From Erpobdella octoculata (taxonomy: Eukaryota; Annelida; Clitellata; Hirudinida; Erpobdellidae), in NCBI GenBank assembly GCA_963978895.1, contig OZ022247.1, positions 19,156,410-19,220,409 of the forward strand: a DNA stretch of 64,000 nt, written 5' to 3'. Position 1 is the stretch's first letter, and every line of letters starts with the position of its first letter. The position numbers and the translations under genes were made by a program. Shown here piece by piece: positions 12,189-22,129 of the stretch. The notes under the pieces were generated by a model. That model did not search any database. It saw only the letters and a program-made list of their open reading frames with translations, and was not told the DNA's origin.

Positions 12189-12281
12189 AAACACCTCTGT
12201 TTGTTATCGCGTAGCAGCATATAAATAGAGTTTATTAGATTAAATGCGGTTGAGAGCTTGCAGCGCATAAAATTGAGTTTT
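12189..12281 (+). promoter_or_regulatory. PSE-TATA unit 10 (class E)
   Basis: Core AAACACCTCTGTTT (12189-12202), 16 bp ending GTAGCAGC, TATA box ATATAAATA (12219-12227). GAGAGCTTGCAGC starts the presumed transcript near 12,254 and TTTT is at 12,278-12,281, so the RNA could be only about 26 nt. Confidence 0.65.
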
Positions 12282-12365
12282 AAAAGTTTTATCTAAGCTT
12301 AGTAATTTTTAATGACTGAAAAACTTTGAATTTGTACAGATTAAAATTGATTGTAATGGTAACAG

Positions 12366-12610
12366 GACGTTTCGCCCCCTGGACGATTCGCACCCTGGAC
12401 GATTCGCCCCCTACCTAGACGATTCGCCCCCTGGTCGATTCGCACTCTGGACGGTTCGCCCTCTGGTCGATTCGCACCCTGGACGATTCGCCCCCTGGTC
12501 GATTCGCACTCTGGACGTTTCGCCCCTTGGTCGATTCGCCCTCTGGACGATTCGCCCCCTGGTCGATTCGCACTCTGGACGATTCGCCCCCTGGACCATT
12601 CGCCCTCTGG
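12366..12610 (+). repeat. Subterminal minisatellite, left arm
   Basis: About 14 tandem units alternating GGACGATTCGCCCCCT and GGTCGATTCGCACTCT types. The opposite-strand reading frame through it is an artefact of the repeat. Confidence 0.9.
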
Positions 12611-13280
12611 TTGACTGTCTATTAGATTTAAATTTTTTTTTTATTATTTCTACCACGTTTTTCTTGACTTATATATATATATTCAAAAAAGCGTTCTATC
12701 CTATTTAAAAATGGCAGATGGTTAGTTTGTTATACGAATGTCCATAATTAATGCATGACTCCATCAAGACATTTCTCACATAGCCCAGAGAAAAATTATT
12801 TTCTTCTTTTGGTTAACAAAAATGTGCTATTTTAAAGAGTTTTGTTTATTTATATTTGTATATACGTTATTTTAAAGTTTCAAAAATAAATTATGGAACA
12901 TATTTGCATTAAATTTTTTCTCTGTATTTTGTTTGATTAATTATTTTAAACTATAGAAATTACGATGAAGTGAACTGATGAGAAAGTGCTTAAATTGATC
13001 AGTCTTTTCAAAAAAAAATCCGAATCCTTATGACATAATAAAAAGTTCATTATATTATAAGCCAGTAGAAAAGCGGCTTGCAGTTAAAACAACTGCATAA
13101 AGCGTCGGAAGTGCTGCTAGTGTGCTACGAAGTATTTTATGCTAATTATAAATGGTAAATTAGACTACCTGCCGCTGTTTTGTTTCATTATAATACGTTT
13201 GAAGTTTTGGACTTTTCTTCACGTAACCGCCACCTTTTGGATGGCACACGCGCTTAAATAGCCGTGCCAGGCGTGGTAAG

Positions 13281-13505
13281 TTGGATTTGTACCAACTGGC
13301 GCCGCTACTCTTCAACGAAGCGGAATATGTTACCCTGCAAGTCAACCTGATATCCGAGAAAAGACTTCGCAGGTACCAAAGGACGACCTATGCCAGACTG
13401 CAGAGAAAATTATCCGACGTGTGGGAGAAGTATGCGGAACATGAAATAACAACTTCTAAACTTCTGCGTGCCTGTGCGCACATATATGGGCCAGGCGGAA
13501 AATGA
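13281..13505 (+). CDS. Small ORF of unknown function inside foldback element 1
   Basis: A 74-codon frame starting MDLYQLAPLLFNEAEYVTLQ and ending LLRACAHIYGPGGK. It is basic in the middle (LRRYQRTTYARLQRKL), looks helical, and is much less AT-rich than its surroundings. AATAAA lies 6 bp past the stop, as a cleavage signal would. GTGGTAAGTTGG just upstream of the ATG could be a donor site, so the ATG may not be the true start. I do not recognise the family. It could be a captured host exon or a small transposon protein. It lies between the two minisatellite arms. Confidence 0.4.
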   Translation: MDLYQLAPLLFNEAEYVTLQVNLISEKRLRRYQRTTYARLQRKLSDVWEKYAEHEITTSKLLRACAHIYGPGGK

Positions 13506-13904
13506 TCAATAAAATTTACAACAAAAATGCAGTGTCTATCATTTGTTAATCTGTTTTCAAACATCATTATATACTTATTATAAAGTGAGATAAACAATGT
13601 CAAACCTCATAAAATTGAGTTCCACTTAAAAGATTTGTAAATAAAAAAAAAATATTTAGACCATAGCGTAGAGTTCGGGAAGGGGTCATCAAGAAATCGC
13701 AAAAGAAATTGAAATTGATATTAACATTTTGAAAAAGAACATTAATAGCACTTTTGAAGAAGTACCTTCTTAACTTTCCTTCCCTGTATGAGAACTACCT
13801 CCATAGTAAAAATAACAATAAAATAATATTTAAGCAAGTTAAGAAAACGTGGTAGAAATGTTAAAAAAATTATATTTAACTCTAATAAACCGTCAAACAC
13901 GCAG

Positions 13905-14162
13905 GGAGCAAATTGTCCAGAATGCGAACCGACCAGGGGGCGAATCGTCCATGGTGCGAATTAACCAGGGGGCGAACCGTCCAGGGTGCGAATGGACCAG
14001 GGGGTGAACCGTCCAGGGTGCGAATCGACCAGGGGGCGAACCGTCCAGAGTGCGAATCGACCAGGGGGCGAACCGTCCAGAGTGCGAATCGACCAGGGGG
14101 CGAAACGTCTAGGGAGGGGGCGAACCGTCCAGGGTGCGAACCGTCCAGGGGGCGAATCGTCT
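13905..14162 (-). repeat. Subterminal minisatellite, right arm
   Basis: The same 15-18 bp units as the left arm in inverse orientation (GGGGGCGAATCGTCC on the plus strand). The frames on both strands here are repeat artefacts. Confidence 0.9.
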
Positions 14163-14632
14163 GGAAACCATTGTAATAAACCAACAGTATTTTTCGGCAT
14201 TACCCCCACTTGGTTTTAAATGCTAAAACTTGTAGTTTTACGTATTTAAATTCTAAAACGTAATAAATTGATACATTATATTGAAACTTTTACAAACTTT
14301 TGTGTTTTTAGTTTTTTTATTATGTTTATTGTAAAATAAAAAATAACTAACTAACACACGTTAAATCATATAATAACTAAAGTACAACATATAGGATATT
14401 TGGAAAGGACTAAAGTCTCGATAATTCATATTTTTGAGTTTTTTTTATATGAGTTATTGAAGACAATAAACATTAAACCATTGATACAAAATCATTGTGT
14501 TGATGGTGTAAACAGTTTTGAAACTACAAGATGTGGCAGATTTTTGAATATATCATTATAAATCTTTTTGCGATTGCAATGCAACCTAATGGCGTTCAGA
14601 AAAGTTATAGCATACACACATACATACCTATA

Positions 14633-15247
14633 CATCCATCCATCCATCTATCACTCCATCCATCCATCCATCCATCCATCCATCCATCCATCCATCCATC
14701 CATCCATCCATCCATCCATCCATCCATCCATCCATCCATCCATCCATCCATCCATCCATCCATCCATCCATCCATCCATCCATCCATCCATCCATCCATC
14801 CATCCATCCATCCATCCATCCATCCATCCATCCATCCATCCATCCATCCATCCATCCATCCATCCATCCATCCATCCATCCATCCATCCATCCATCCATC
14901 CATCCATCCATCCATCCATCCATCCATCCATCCATCCATCCATCCATCCATCCATCCATCCATCCATCCATCCATCCATCCATCCATCCATCCATCCATC
15001 CATCCATCCATCCATCCATCCATCCATCCATCCATCCATCCATCCATCCATCCATCCATCCATCCATCCATCCATCCATCCATCCATCCATCCATCCATC
15101 CATCCATCCATCCATCCATCCATCCATCCATCCATCCATCCATCCATCCATCCATCCATCCATCCATCCATCCATCCATCCATCCATCCATCCATCCATC
15201 CATCCATCCATCCATCCATCCATCCATCCATCCATCCATCCATCCAT
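14633..15247 (+). repeat. (ATCC)n microsatellite, about 610 bp
   Basis: About 150 tandem copies of CATC, with almost no interruption after the first few units. It is bordered by ACAT-type imperfect repeats on both sides. It translates as Ile-His-Pro-Ser or Trp-Met-Asp-Gly in every frame, so the five ORFs here are not genes. Confidence 0.97.
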
Positions 15248-15637
15248 GCATACACACACATAAATACATACACATATACATACATACTTACATACTTAAT
15301 TAAGTTATATAAATATATGTTTTGAGATAAAAAAAAAATATTAAAAACATTGGTAAATTTGTGTGTTTTTCAAAAATAATCTATTAGGAACTAACTATAC
15401 TGACTAGAAACCAGTTTAGTTCTTTAGTTTTTTTTTTTAAATAATATTATATTTTCTACAAACGCTGCATGCATTGTTTTATTTTAAATAATTTTACACT
15501 GCGAAAACTCATTGAAGTCATCTGAGTTTGTATATACAACAAACAATCGTATACAATTAATACCTACAAATTATATTTTGGGTTTTTTTATTTTTAAACC
15601 TAAATAAATAAGTTGTTAGGTTTGCCGGTTAAGCAAA

Positions 15638-15676
15638 AAACACCACTGACTGTCAGCATTCAAAAGCTTAAGTATT
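15638..15676 (+). promoter_or_regulatory. PSE-TATA unit 11 (class C)
   Basis: Core AAACACCACTGACT (15638-15651), a perfect W=A consensus, 16 bp, TATA-like TTAAGTATT (15668-15676). It is followed about 45 bp later by ATAGCGGTTGAAG, the class C downstream mark also seen at units 14 and 29. Confidence 0.65.
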
Positions 15677-15751
15677 AAACTTATCGTGCCTGTTGGCTTT
15701 GAGATAGCGGTTGAAGTTGGTTATGGTGCAAGTACCCACATTAATAAAAAA

Positions 15752-15815
15752 ATAATATACTGACATTACTCAGGTTGAGTGTTTCGCGGAGGTAATTTCT
15801 TTTACTAACCTCAGT
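15752..15815 (+). repeat. LINE/SINE 3' tail fragment
   Basis: Contains GGTTGAGTGTTTCGCGGAGG and TACTAACCT, the same tail as the SINE at 21,405-21,560 and the LINE end near 52,330. No head is recognised, so this is a truncated copy. Confidence 0.6.
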
Positions 15816-16135
15816 CTTATTTAAATTCTAACAAAATATGCAAGCCGTAAAAACGAGTTTTTCCGCAAATCCTTATATTTTCTGGATTTGCCGGATTTTC
15901 ATTTAATGAAACATTATTTTTTGAAAAACATGTTCAATTTTATAAGCACTTGTAAATTTGGTTTATTGTTGTTTTTTTTCTCAAAACATAGATTCTTTAA
16001 TTACCAAATTTTTCAAACTTCAATAAAAATGCATTTTCATAGTTATTTTGTAAATTTAAACTAGATTGAATGACGGAAAGTTAGTTTTTACTTTGAAGGC
16101 TTAAAAGCAAGTTAAATTAATATAAGGAGTTTTAA

Positions 16136-16174
16136 AAAAATCATTTACTATCAGCACTCGGAAAGATTTATAAC
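16136..16174 (+). promoter_or_regulatory. PSE-TATA unit 12 (class D, diverged)
   Basis: Core AAAAATCATTTACT (16136-16149), weak, 16-bp spacer with CAGCACTCGGAAAG, then ATTTATAAC. The downstream GGTGGCGCTTGCTTG is shared with unit 16. The core may have lost function. Confidence 0.45.
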
Positions 16175-17416
16175 ACCGGTGGCGCTTGCTTGTGACGACG
16201 ATTGCGGTACGAAACAAGTCTAGTAATTCGTTGGTACAACAAGTAATGGTACTACGTTTTTTAAGTTAGAGCCGCGAGGAAAATTACAAAATGCTTCAAA
16301 TTGTAGTAATAGTGTTCTGTTTTTTTCCTCAAAAACCACAAACTATAAAAACATTCAAATTATTTAATTTAGAACTAGATAATGTATTATACTTTAAACA
16401 CTACAACTAATGACATTGGTTTGCTGATTTTTAGTCATTTTTAAAAGTTGCTCAGTCAAATTGTTTAAGAAAGGGTTTATCTATATAGACCTTTTATAAA
16501 CATAATCTGGAAAAAAAAACTTGACGAATCACATAGTTTCAGAATATGTTATTTGTTTTTATCGCATGTTTGGATTTTTTGAAAAAAATAAAATATCTTG
16601 TTTTCCGCTGGGTAAATCCAGGGTGCTTTTATTTGAGTTTTTCCTGACCGAGCTATATTCAAGGGCTCGCGTTTTTTTTTCTCAAAATTAAAGCATAAAA
16701 CAACAACTACATGCGCAACAGTCAACCCACTCTAAACTGTATTTAAGCCAAAGACAAGGGTTGTCATTGCTATGAACTTCCACAGTCAACTCCCTAACGG
16801 TAATGTGGAGACAGGCGGGTTGCATATTTCTAAATTTTCTACAAGCCTAAACCGACTGGGTTTAATATTTGAATTTCCATTTTACTTTTTTTGATTTAAG
16901 AGTATTGTCACATGTCACTATATATGGCACGTTGACAAATTCTGCTTACATAGATACGAGCAGAAAATACAAACCGTGTCTTAGTTGTTATTATGCTTGC
17001 ATTTCTGCTTTTGTTTTAGTACAATGTAACTGTAACCATAACAGGCGCCAATATTTCTAAAAAACATGAATTGTGTTATAAGTAAAAAATTAACTACCTT
17101 TTTAATGTTGAAAAACAGTATTTATTATAAACATTTAATCAGAAAAATCATTTGTTATTAAGCTGTAAATGTGTTTTATTGTCGTACGTTAATGTGATTA
17201 TTCTCAATAACGTTATTTCTATCTTATTTTGCAAATCTTTTATTTGGAAAAGATAAAGTTTTTTTAATAATTTTAATAAATGAAAATGCACAAATTCAAT
17301 TAACAAAACTATAATAAAGAAGTCATACGTGAGAATATAGTTAAGTTCATTTCATTTTAAACCCTAAGCAATTACATTCTGTTTCGGTATAAACGGAAAT
17401 TACAAATAATTAAGTG

Positions 17417-17517
17417 AGACTCCTCTGGTTGTCGTCGTCTAAGCAGCATATAAATAGCGTTTTCTGACGAATTGTTGTTGAGAGTTTGCAGTTTGAAAAA
17501 CTGAAATTATAATTTTT
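17417..17517 (+). promoter_or_regulatory. PSE-TATA unit 13 (class E)
   Basis: Core AGACTCCTCTGGTT (17417-17430), 17-bp spacer, ATATAAATA (17448-17456). GTTTGCAGT starts at 17,484 and the presumed RNA contains a perfect hairpin CAGTTT-GAA-AAACTG (17489-17503) before TTTTT at 17,513-17,517. The predicted RNA is about 34 nt. Confidence 0.6.
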
Positions 17518-17979
17518 AAATAATCTTCTCATGTCGGTTGAATTCCGCGAGAAAGTGTTTAATCACATTTTTACTTACTACCCAAAATGCTTACGATCTG
17601 AATTTTAGAGTCACAGTTCTGTTCTAAATACATTAAAAATATTAATGTGAACAATGCATAATCACACTTTCAATTGTTATATCCGATATATTTCTCTGGC
17701 AAATGAGCCCATTACAATCGATAGGGGCAGGCGCTCCATATAACCAGTCATTGATATTATGTTATAAAATAATTTTCTTTTTAATTTAATAATAATTATA
17801 ATAAATATTGTGTTCTGAAGTTTAAATATTTTCATTTATTCTCATGTAGCTTACAGGAAATTGAAAATAATTTTGAAAAAGAAATTTAAAAAAAAGGAAT
17901 TTAATAAGTTGCAAAAATTGTTTAACAAAATTATGTTTGTTGATAATTTAATTTATAGTTTTTATTTATATATTCCATC

Positions 17980-18150
17980 GCTGCTTGGTGCGAGTTGGGC
18001 GTAAATAAATATTGTTCGCCGTGTTGGGAAAGTGAAAATTACTGCACTTCAGTGCTTAAGTAAAAGTACAAATGACTACTCGAAAAAATATTTAAGTGAA
18101 ATTAGTAGTATTTATTAAAAGTTGTACTCAAGTAAAAGTAAAAAAGTATC
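17980..18150 (+). repeat. Duplicated block, copy 1
   Basis: Shares GTGCTTAAGTA, AAGTACAA and AAAGTTGTACT with 19,130-19,300, in the same order and orientation. No coding content. It is part of the class C module. Confidence 0.6.
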
Positions 18151-18238
18151 ATCATTTTTCCAATTTAAGTCGATTAACTGTCAACTGTCGATAAAAACAC
18201 AGTTCCCCGTTAATAACGTACTAGATTAGTCGATTGTT

Positions 18239-18383
18239 AACTCCGCCTCGCTAATTGCGAGCCAGTCCCAAGCCTGGATAAAGGAGGAGGGACAGTTAAA
18301 AGGATCAAACTTTGATCCACGACAGGAAGTACTTATATGTCTTAAAACACCTGGTGTAAAGGACGATAAACTATCATAAAAAA
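18239..18383 (+). mobile_element. Twister-SINE copy 3
   Basis: Target duplication of about 13 bp (TTAGTCGATTGTT at 18,226-18,238, GTAGCCGATTGTT at 18,384-18,396). Twister-like RNA 18,239-18,291 is the best preserved: P2 CUCC/GGAG, P3 CUCGC-UAAUU-GCGAG, P4 CCAG-UCCCAAGC-CUGG, AUAAA, GAGGG. The flank GAUUGU just before U^A can pair with ACAGUU right after GAGGG, which would supply the P1 stem. This copy is therefore the best candidate for self-cleavage. A deletion removed the CTTCC...CAG block. No clear PSE-TATA unit lies upstream. Confidence 0.85.
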
Positions 18384-18892
18384 GTAGCCGATTGTTTTTT
18401 TTTTCTATGTTTCTTACTTACTTTTATTTAATTTTTATTCTCTGTTTGTTTGTAGGTGTGTTTCTCTGCGTTTCAAGTAAAATATAACCAGCTTTTCGAC
18501 TAGCTTGAAGGTTGAAATTTCTAGCATAGCTTTATATTGGATGACAATACATGATTGAATTAATTACGACATAATGTTTTTAACAAATTCAGTGGTATTT
18601 ACAAATAATAAATTTAGTGGTATTAAAAAACCTCAAAACTTAATTTATATTTAAATTTAAATTGATTGTATTTGAAATGAAAGTGTGTGTTGAAAAACTC
18701 GTTTTTTCCTCCCTTGTTTCAAATTTAAAATTAATGAATTTTTTCAAATGTGATTTTAAAAAAAAAATGGATTAAAAAGTAATTTAAAATTTAGATTGGA
18801 AAGTGTGTCATCGGTACACTAAAACACATCCAAAACAATGCATACAGGCAGCACAGAATAAATGCAAGTTGTTAGATATGCCTGGTAAAGAA

Positions 18893-18931
18893 AAACACCA
18901 CTGATTCTGAGCATTTGAAAGCTTAAGAACT
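18893..18931 (+). promoter_or_regulatory. PSE-TATA unit 14 (class C)
   Basis: Core AAACACCACTGATT (18893-18906), 16 bp, TTAAGAACT (18923-18931), followed by GCTTGTCGATAAAATAGCGG. It is a paralogue of units 11 and 29. Confidence 0.65.
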
Positions 18932-19129
18932 GAACATGGCAAGCCCGCTTGTCGATAAAATAGCGGTTAAAATTCGGTAATAAGAAAAATGAAGATTGTT
19001 TGCATTAATAAAACTTTATTCACTAATTAATTTCATAAATTTATAAAAATATTAAAAATTATGCATGATGATAATTCAGTTTTAAGTTTTTGTTATATAT
19101 TGCATTGAAGCGTTCATTTCGGCTTGTAT

Positions 19130-19300
19130 GATCTATGCGAGTTGGGTAAAAAATAAATAGCGTGAATGAATGTGAAAAGTACTACATTTTAGTGCTTAAG
19201 TACAAGTACAAGTAACCCCTCAAAGATGTATTTAAGTGAAAGTAGTTGTATTTGTTGAAAGTTGTACTTAAATAAAAGTTAAAAGTATAATCATTTTAAA
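19130..19300 (+). repeat. Duplicated block, copy 2
   Basis: Second copy of the 17,980-18,150 block. The 74-codon minus frame just downstream (19,334-19,558) has no recognised motif. Confidence 0.6.
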
Positions 19301-20031
19301 ATTACATTAAAATAAAAATTTAATTTAAAGAAACTACTTTTGTTGAAGGACTATTATAAGATCGATGAACTTGACGTTTTGTAAAGGTAGGACTCCACCA
19401 ACTACTAGATCTAAATTGCTGTCGTTTACTGTTGCTTTTGTTACAAGACTATTATTAAAGAATGATTGTGGTACTGTAACCTGGTGAATATTTTTTTCTA
19501 TTTGACTTACCCTATCAGGACAAAATCTTGTGACATAACTAGAGGTTTGAAAATTCACCTTAAATCATAAAAGCGACTCAATTTTGAAGTCAACTGAGAA
19601 TAGCAAGCACGAGTTTGTTTCCAATATAATAAACAAACAGCCACTGTTAAAACAATTTCAAATTTAAGTTGGGTTCCGAAATGGTCCACAAATAGCAGAT
19701 AAAAAATTTAACAGTATCGATAGAATTTCTGATTCTTTGCAATAAGATTGGTTAGTGAGACTTTTACTTGCTCCGACTTTTTTTTGGTACATGCTGCGCT
19801 GTTTATATGTCAGCCAAAATTTTTATTTTGCGAAAACAGAATAAAGTGAGTCAACATCTAAACATAAGTTCATTGAGTCTATAACTTGTTGTAAATACTT
19901 TTCTCAAGCGATTATCCACAAACAACAACGTAGAAAACAAGATAATAATACGATAGTCTTAAATAACAAACAAGGAATAATTGTTTTCATATAATCGAAA
20001 AACCTAACTTTGTTTCAATACTTCTTATAAA

Positions 20032-20070
20032 AAACACCTTTCACTGACAGCACTTGGAAAGATAAATTGG
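20032..20070 (+). promoter_or_regulatory. PSE-TATA unit 15 (class D)
   Basis: Core AAACACCTTTCACT (20032-20045), 16 bp GACAGCACTTGGAAAG, then ATAAATTGG. A twister-SINE is inserted 36 bp after the TATA start. After removing the SINE the sequence continues as GCGTTGACAATTGCGGTCG, matching the GATTGCGGT of units 12 and 16. Confidence 0.65.
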
Positions 20071-20097
20071 AATCGTTTGCATGCGTTGACAACAGCG

Positions 20098-20268
20098 AAC
20101 TCCGCCTTGCTTTTGCAAGCCAGTCCCAAGCCTGGAGAAAAGAGGAGGGAAAAGTTAAAAGGATCAAATTATGATCCACGACAGGAAGTACTTATGTGCT
20201 TCCTACATACAGCTATTTCAGTCTTAAAACACTTGGTGTAAAGGACTATAAACTATTATTTTAAAAAA
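20098..20268 (+). mobile_element. Twister-SINE copy 4
   Basis: Target duplication of 16 bp with two mismatches (TGCGTTGACAACAGCG at 20,082-20,097, TGCGTTGACAATTGCG from 20,269). It starts exactly at AACTCC. Twister part 20,098-20,149: P3 is CUUGC-UUUU-GCAAG, compensating the CUCGC/GCGAG of copies 3 and 5. P4 and its loop UCCCAAGC are intact. The base before the start is G, not U. Same orientation as unit 15. Confidence 0.9.
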
Positions 20269-21404
20269 TGCGTTGACAATTGCGGTCGTTCAAATATGGA
20301 TAGGCCACATTAGCTGACATGTAATTTTGCTCGCATGTATATGTAATTGACACAAAATGTAATGAACTTTCTATAATAATAGTAGAAAAAAAAGTTTTTT
20401 ACTTTTACGTTCTTGAAACACCCCATGGAAATGACATTTTTTCTCTTTTATCGAACTGTTAGATCAACAAACGTAATTTCCGATGTATTTTAGCAATTTT
20501 GATTAGCGTGGCAGTTAGCAGTTGATAAAATTGGAAACATTTAATAAAGCAAGCAATCGAGAAGCTGTCGAATTCTGAAGTATAAAAAAGTTGTGAAAAA
20601 AACAAGTTTTTACGGCCTAATTGTTTCCATATTTGATGTGAGCTCGTTTTTTTCTGCTTATAAAATTGTTTTAGACTTCAAGTTGGTTTATTTGTTGTTT
20701 TATTGTGATAGTGGTAGATGAGGAATTAAATATAAAAATTTTGAAAAAACTCTTTTTTTATATTCTGTGTTGTTTGATTCTGCAGATAATTTAAAAAAAC
20801 ACGAAACAAAAGTGGAATTATGTTCTGACAACTTGAGGAATTCTTAACCAGTAGATCGTAAGAAAAAAATCATTTGCGGTGTTTTATTGATGCAGCCGCA
20901 CACAGATGTACATTTTCGCCCACTATTGAATACACATAAGATAATGTGTAGATAGCAATCAATTTAGATTGTCATTATAATCCAGCAACTAAGTAACTTA
21001 TTAAGCTGAAACAAATTTTAAAAGCGCTTGTCACGACCTAGCTCACGGGTGCAATGCAATGGAATTCATGTCTTGTTGACCTCTGGTTAAAGTTTATATA
21101 TTCAATTGCATATTAAACAATTTTCTCTTTAATCAAAGCTAACCTTTTGCGTAGTACTTAAAATTTCAATTGAATCAACACATTTTCAGTAATTGTAGTA
21201 ATGTCGTCATTCAAAGTGAAATTTAAATACAAATTTGAAAAATATGCAGAACAAACTTCCTCACCGCATTTTAGTTTAACCAGTTTCACCACAACGCTCA
21301 AGAATTTTCTATTCATAAAATCTTGTGCTTCATGTTAACAGTAGTCTTGAAGATCATTTGAACTTAACGCCACTTACATCATATTCCGTTTCATTATCAT
21401 TATC

Positions 21405-21560
21405 ATTATTGCGGTAAAGCCTTTGACTGTTGTCTTGTAGGTTGGTGGTTCCAATCTCACCGGCCTGCGTGTAGCTCACTTAAAGCTAATAATTTACCGA
21501 CATGGCTCAGGTTGAGTGTCTCGCGGAGGTAACTGCTTTACTAACCTTTTGTTTTTTTTT
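21405..21560 (+). mobile_element. tRNA-derived SINE with LINE tail
   Basis: The head GCGGTAAAGCCTTTGACTG and the B-box-like GGTGGTTCCAATCTCACC match the head at 60,921-60,998. The 3' part reads GGTTGAGTGTCTCGCGGAGG and CTAACCTT, the same as the 3' end of the LINE remnant near 52,330. Sharing a 3' tail with a LINE is the usual way a SINE borrows reverse transcriptase. Confidence 0.7.
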
Positions 21561-21861
21561 AAATTTCAGCAGAACATGCAAACCGTCGTAAAAACAAGGT
21601 TTATTTCTGGATTTGCCATATTTTCATTAAACGAAATTTTAATTTTTGAAAGAAAATTTTCAATTTTTTAAACATATGTTATGTTTTTGTTTTTTTCAAA
21701 ACATATTTTTTAATTTTTAAAATTAGAAAATATGTTTTTCACAAACTTTTTCAAACTTTAATAAAAATGCATTTTCATAGTTATATTTCAAGTTCAATGA
21801 TGGAAAGTTGCTTTTTACTTTCAAAGCTTTCAATGTTTCAGTTACTATAAGGAATTTCAAA

Positions 21862-21900
21862 AAACACCACTTACTGGCAGAACTCGGAAAGATTTAAAAC
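21862..21900 (+). promoter_or_regulatory. PSE-TATA unit 16 (class D)
   Basis: Core AAACACCACTTACT (21862-21875), 16 bp GGCAGAACTCGGAAAG, ATTTAAAAC. The downstream GGTGGCGTTTACT block is tandemly doubled, then comes GATTGCGGTGC. Confidence 0.65.
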
Positions 21901-22129
21901 ACTGGTGGCGTTTACTGGTGGCGTTTGCTTGCGGCGAGGCTGAGATTGCGGTGCAAAAACGTGAGTGAAGGTTCGTACAACATTTAAGTTAGAGCCGTGA
22001 GAAAGAAATTCGAAATGTAACAAATTGTAGTAATAGTATTCTGTTTTTTTTTCTCACAAAAACCCCAAATTTGAAAACATTTAAATTATTTAATTTAGAA
22101 CTTTTTAACGTATTATACATTAAACAAGT

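Larger units (their letters stand above)
12358..14169. mobile_element. Foldback element 1 with inverted minisatellites
   Basis: An 8-bp duplication ATTGTAAT flanks the element (12350-12357 and 14170-14177). Termini are GGTAACAGGACG on the left and, reversed, GGTTTCCAGACG on the right. About 245 bp at each end are tandem 15-18 bp units built on GGACGATTCGCCCCCT, in opposite orientation at the two ends. The inverted similarity continues inward past the arrays (to about 12,680 and 13,835). An 8-bp duplication fits the hAT superfamily among others. No transposase is present, so the element is non-autonomous. Confidence 0.8.

Noticed and set aside
12366..14162. CRISPR-like arrays of regularly spaced repeats
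   Set aside because: Units are contiguous without unique spacers and are inverted at the ends of a transposable element in a eukaryotic genome.
14531..15325. Long ORFs on both strands (Ile-His-Pro-Ser and Trp-Met-Asp-Gly repeats)
   Set aside because: Translation of a pure CATC microsatellite, open in all frames.
18181..18239. PSE-TATA unit upstream of twister-SINE copy 3
   Set aside because: AAACACAGTTCCCC is a poor core and no TATA box fits, so copy 3 was counted as not at a unit.
18239..18291. Hammerhead or HDV-like ribozyme at the SINE 5' end
   Set aside because: No CUGAUGA/GAAA core and no HDV double pseudoknot; the twister pattern fits instead.
19334..19558. 74-codon minus-strand ORF
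   Set aside because: No motif recognised and no splice or promoter context; may be a repeat remnant.
20098..20268. Internal Pol III A and B boxes in the twister-SINE
   Set aside because: GGATCAAATTATGATCC is only loosely B-box-like and no A box at a proper distance was found; left open.
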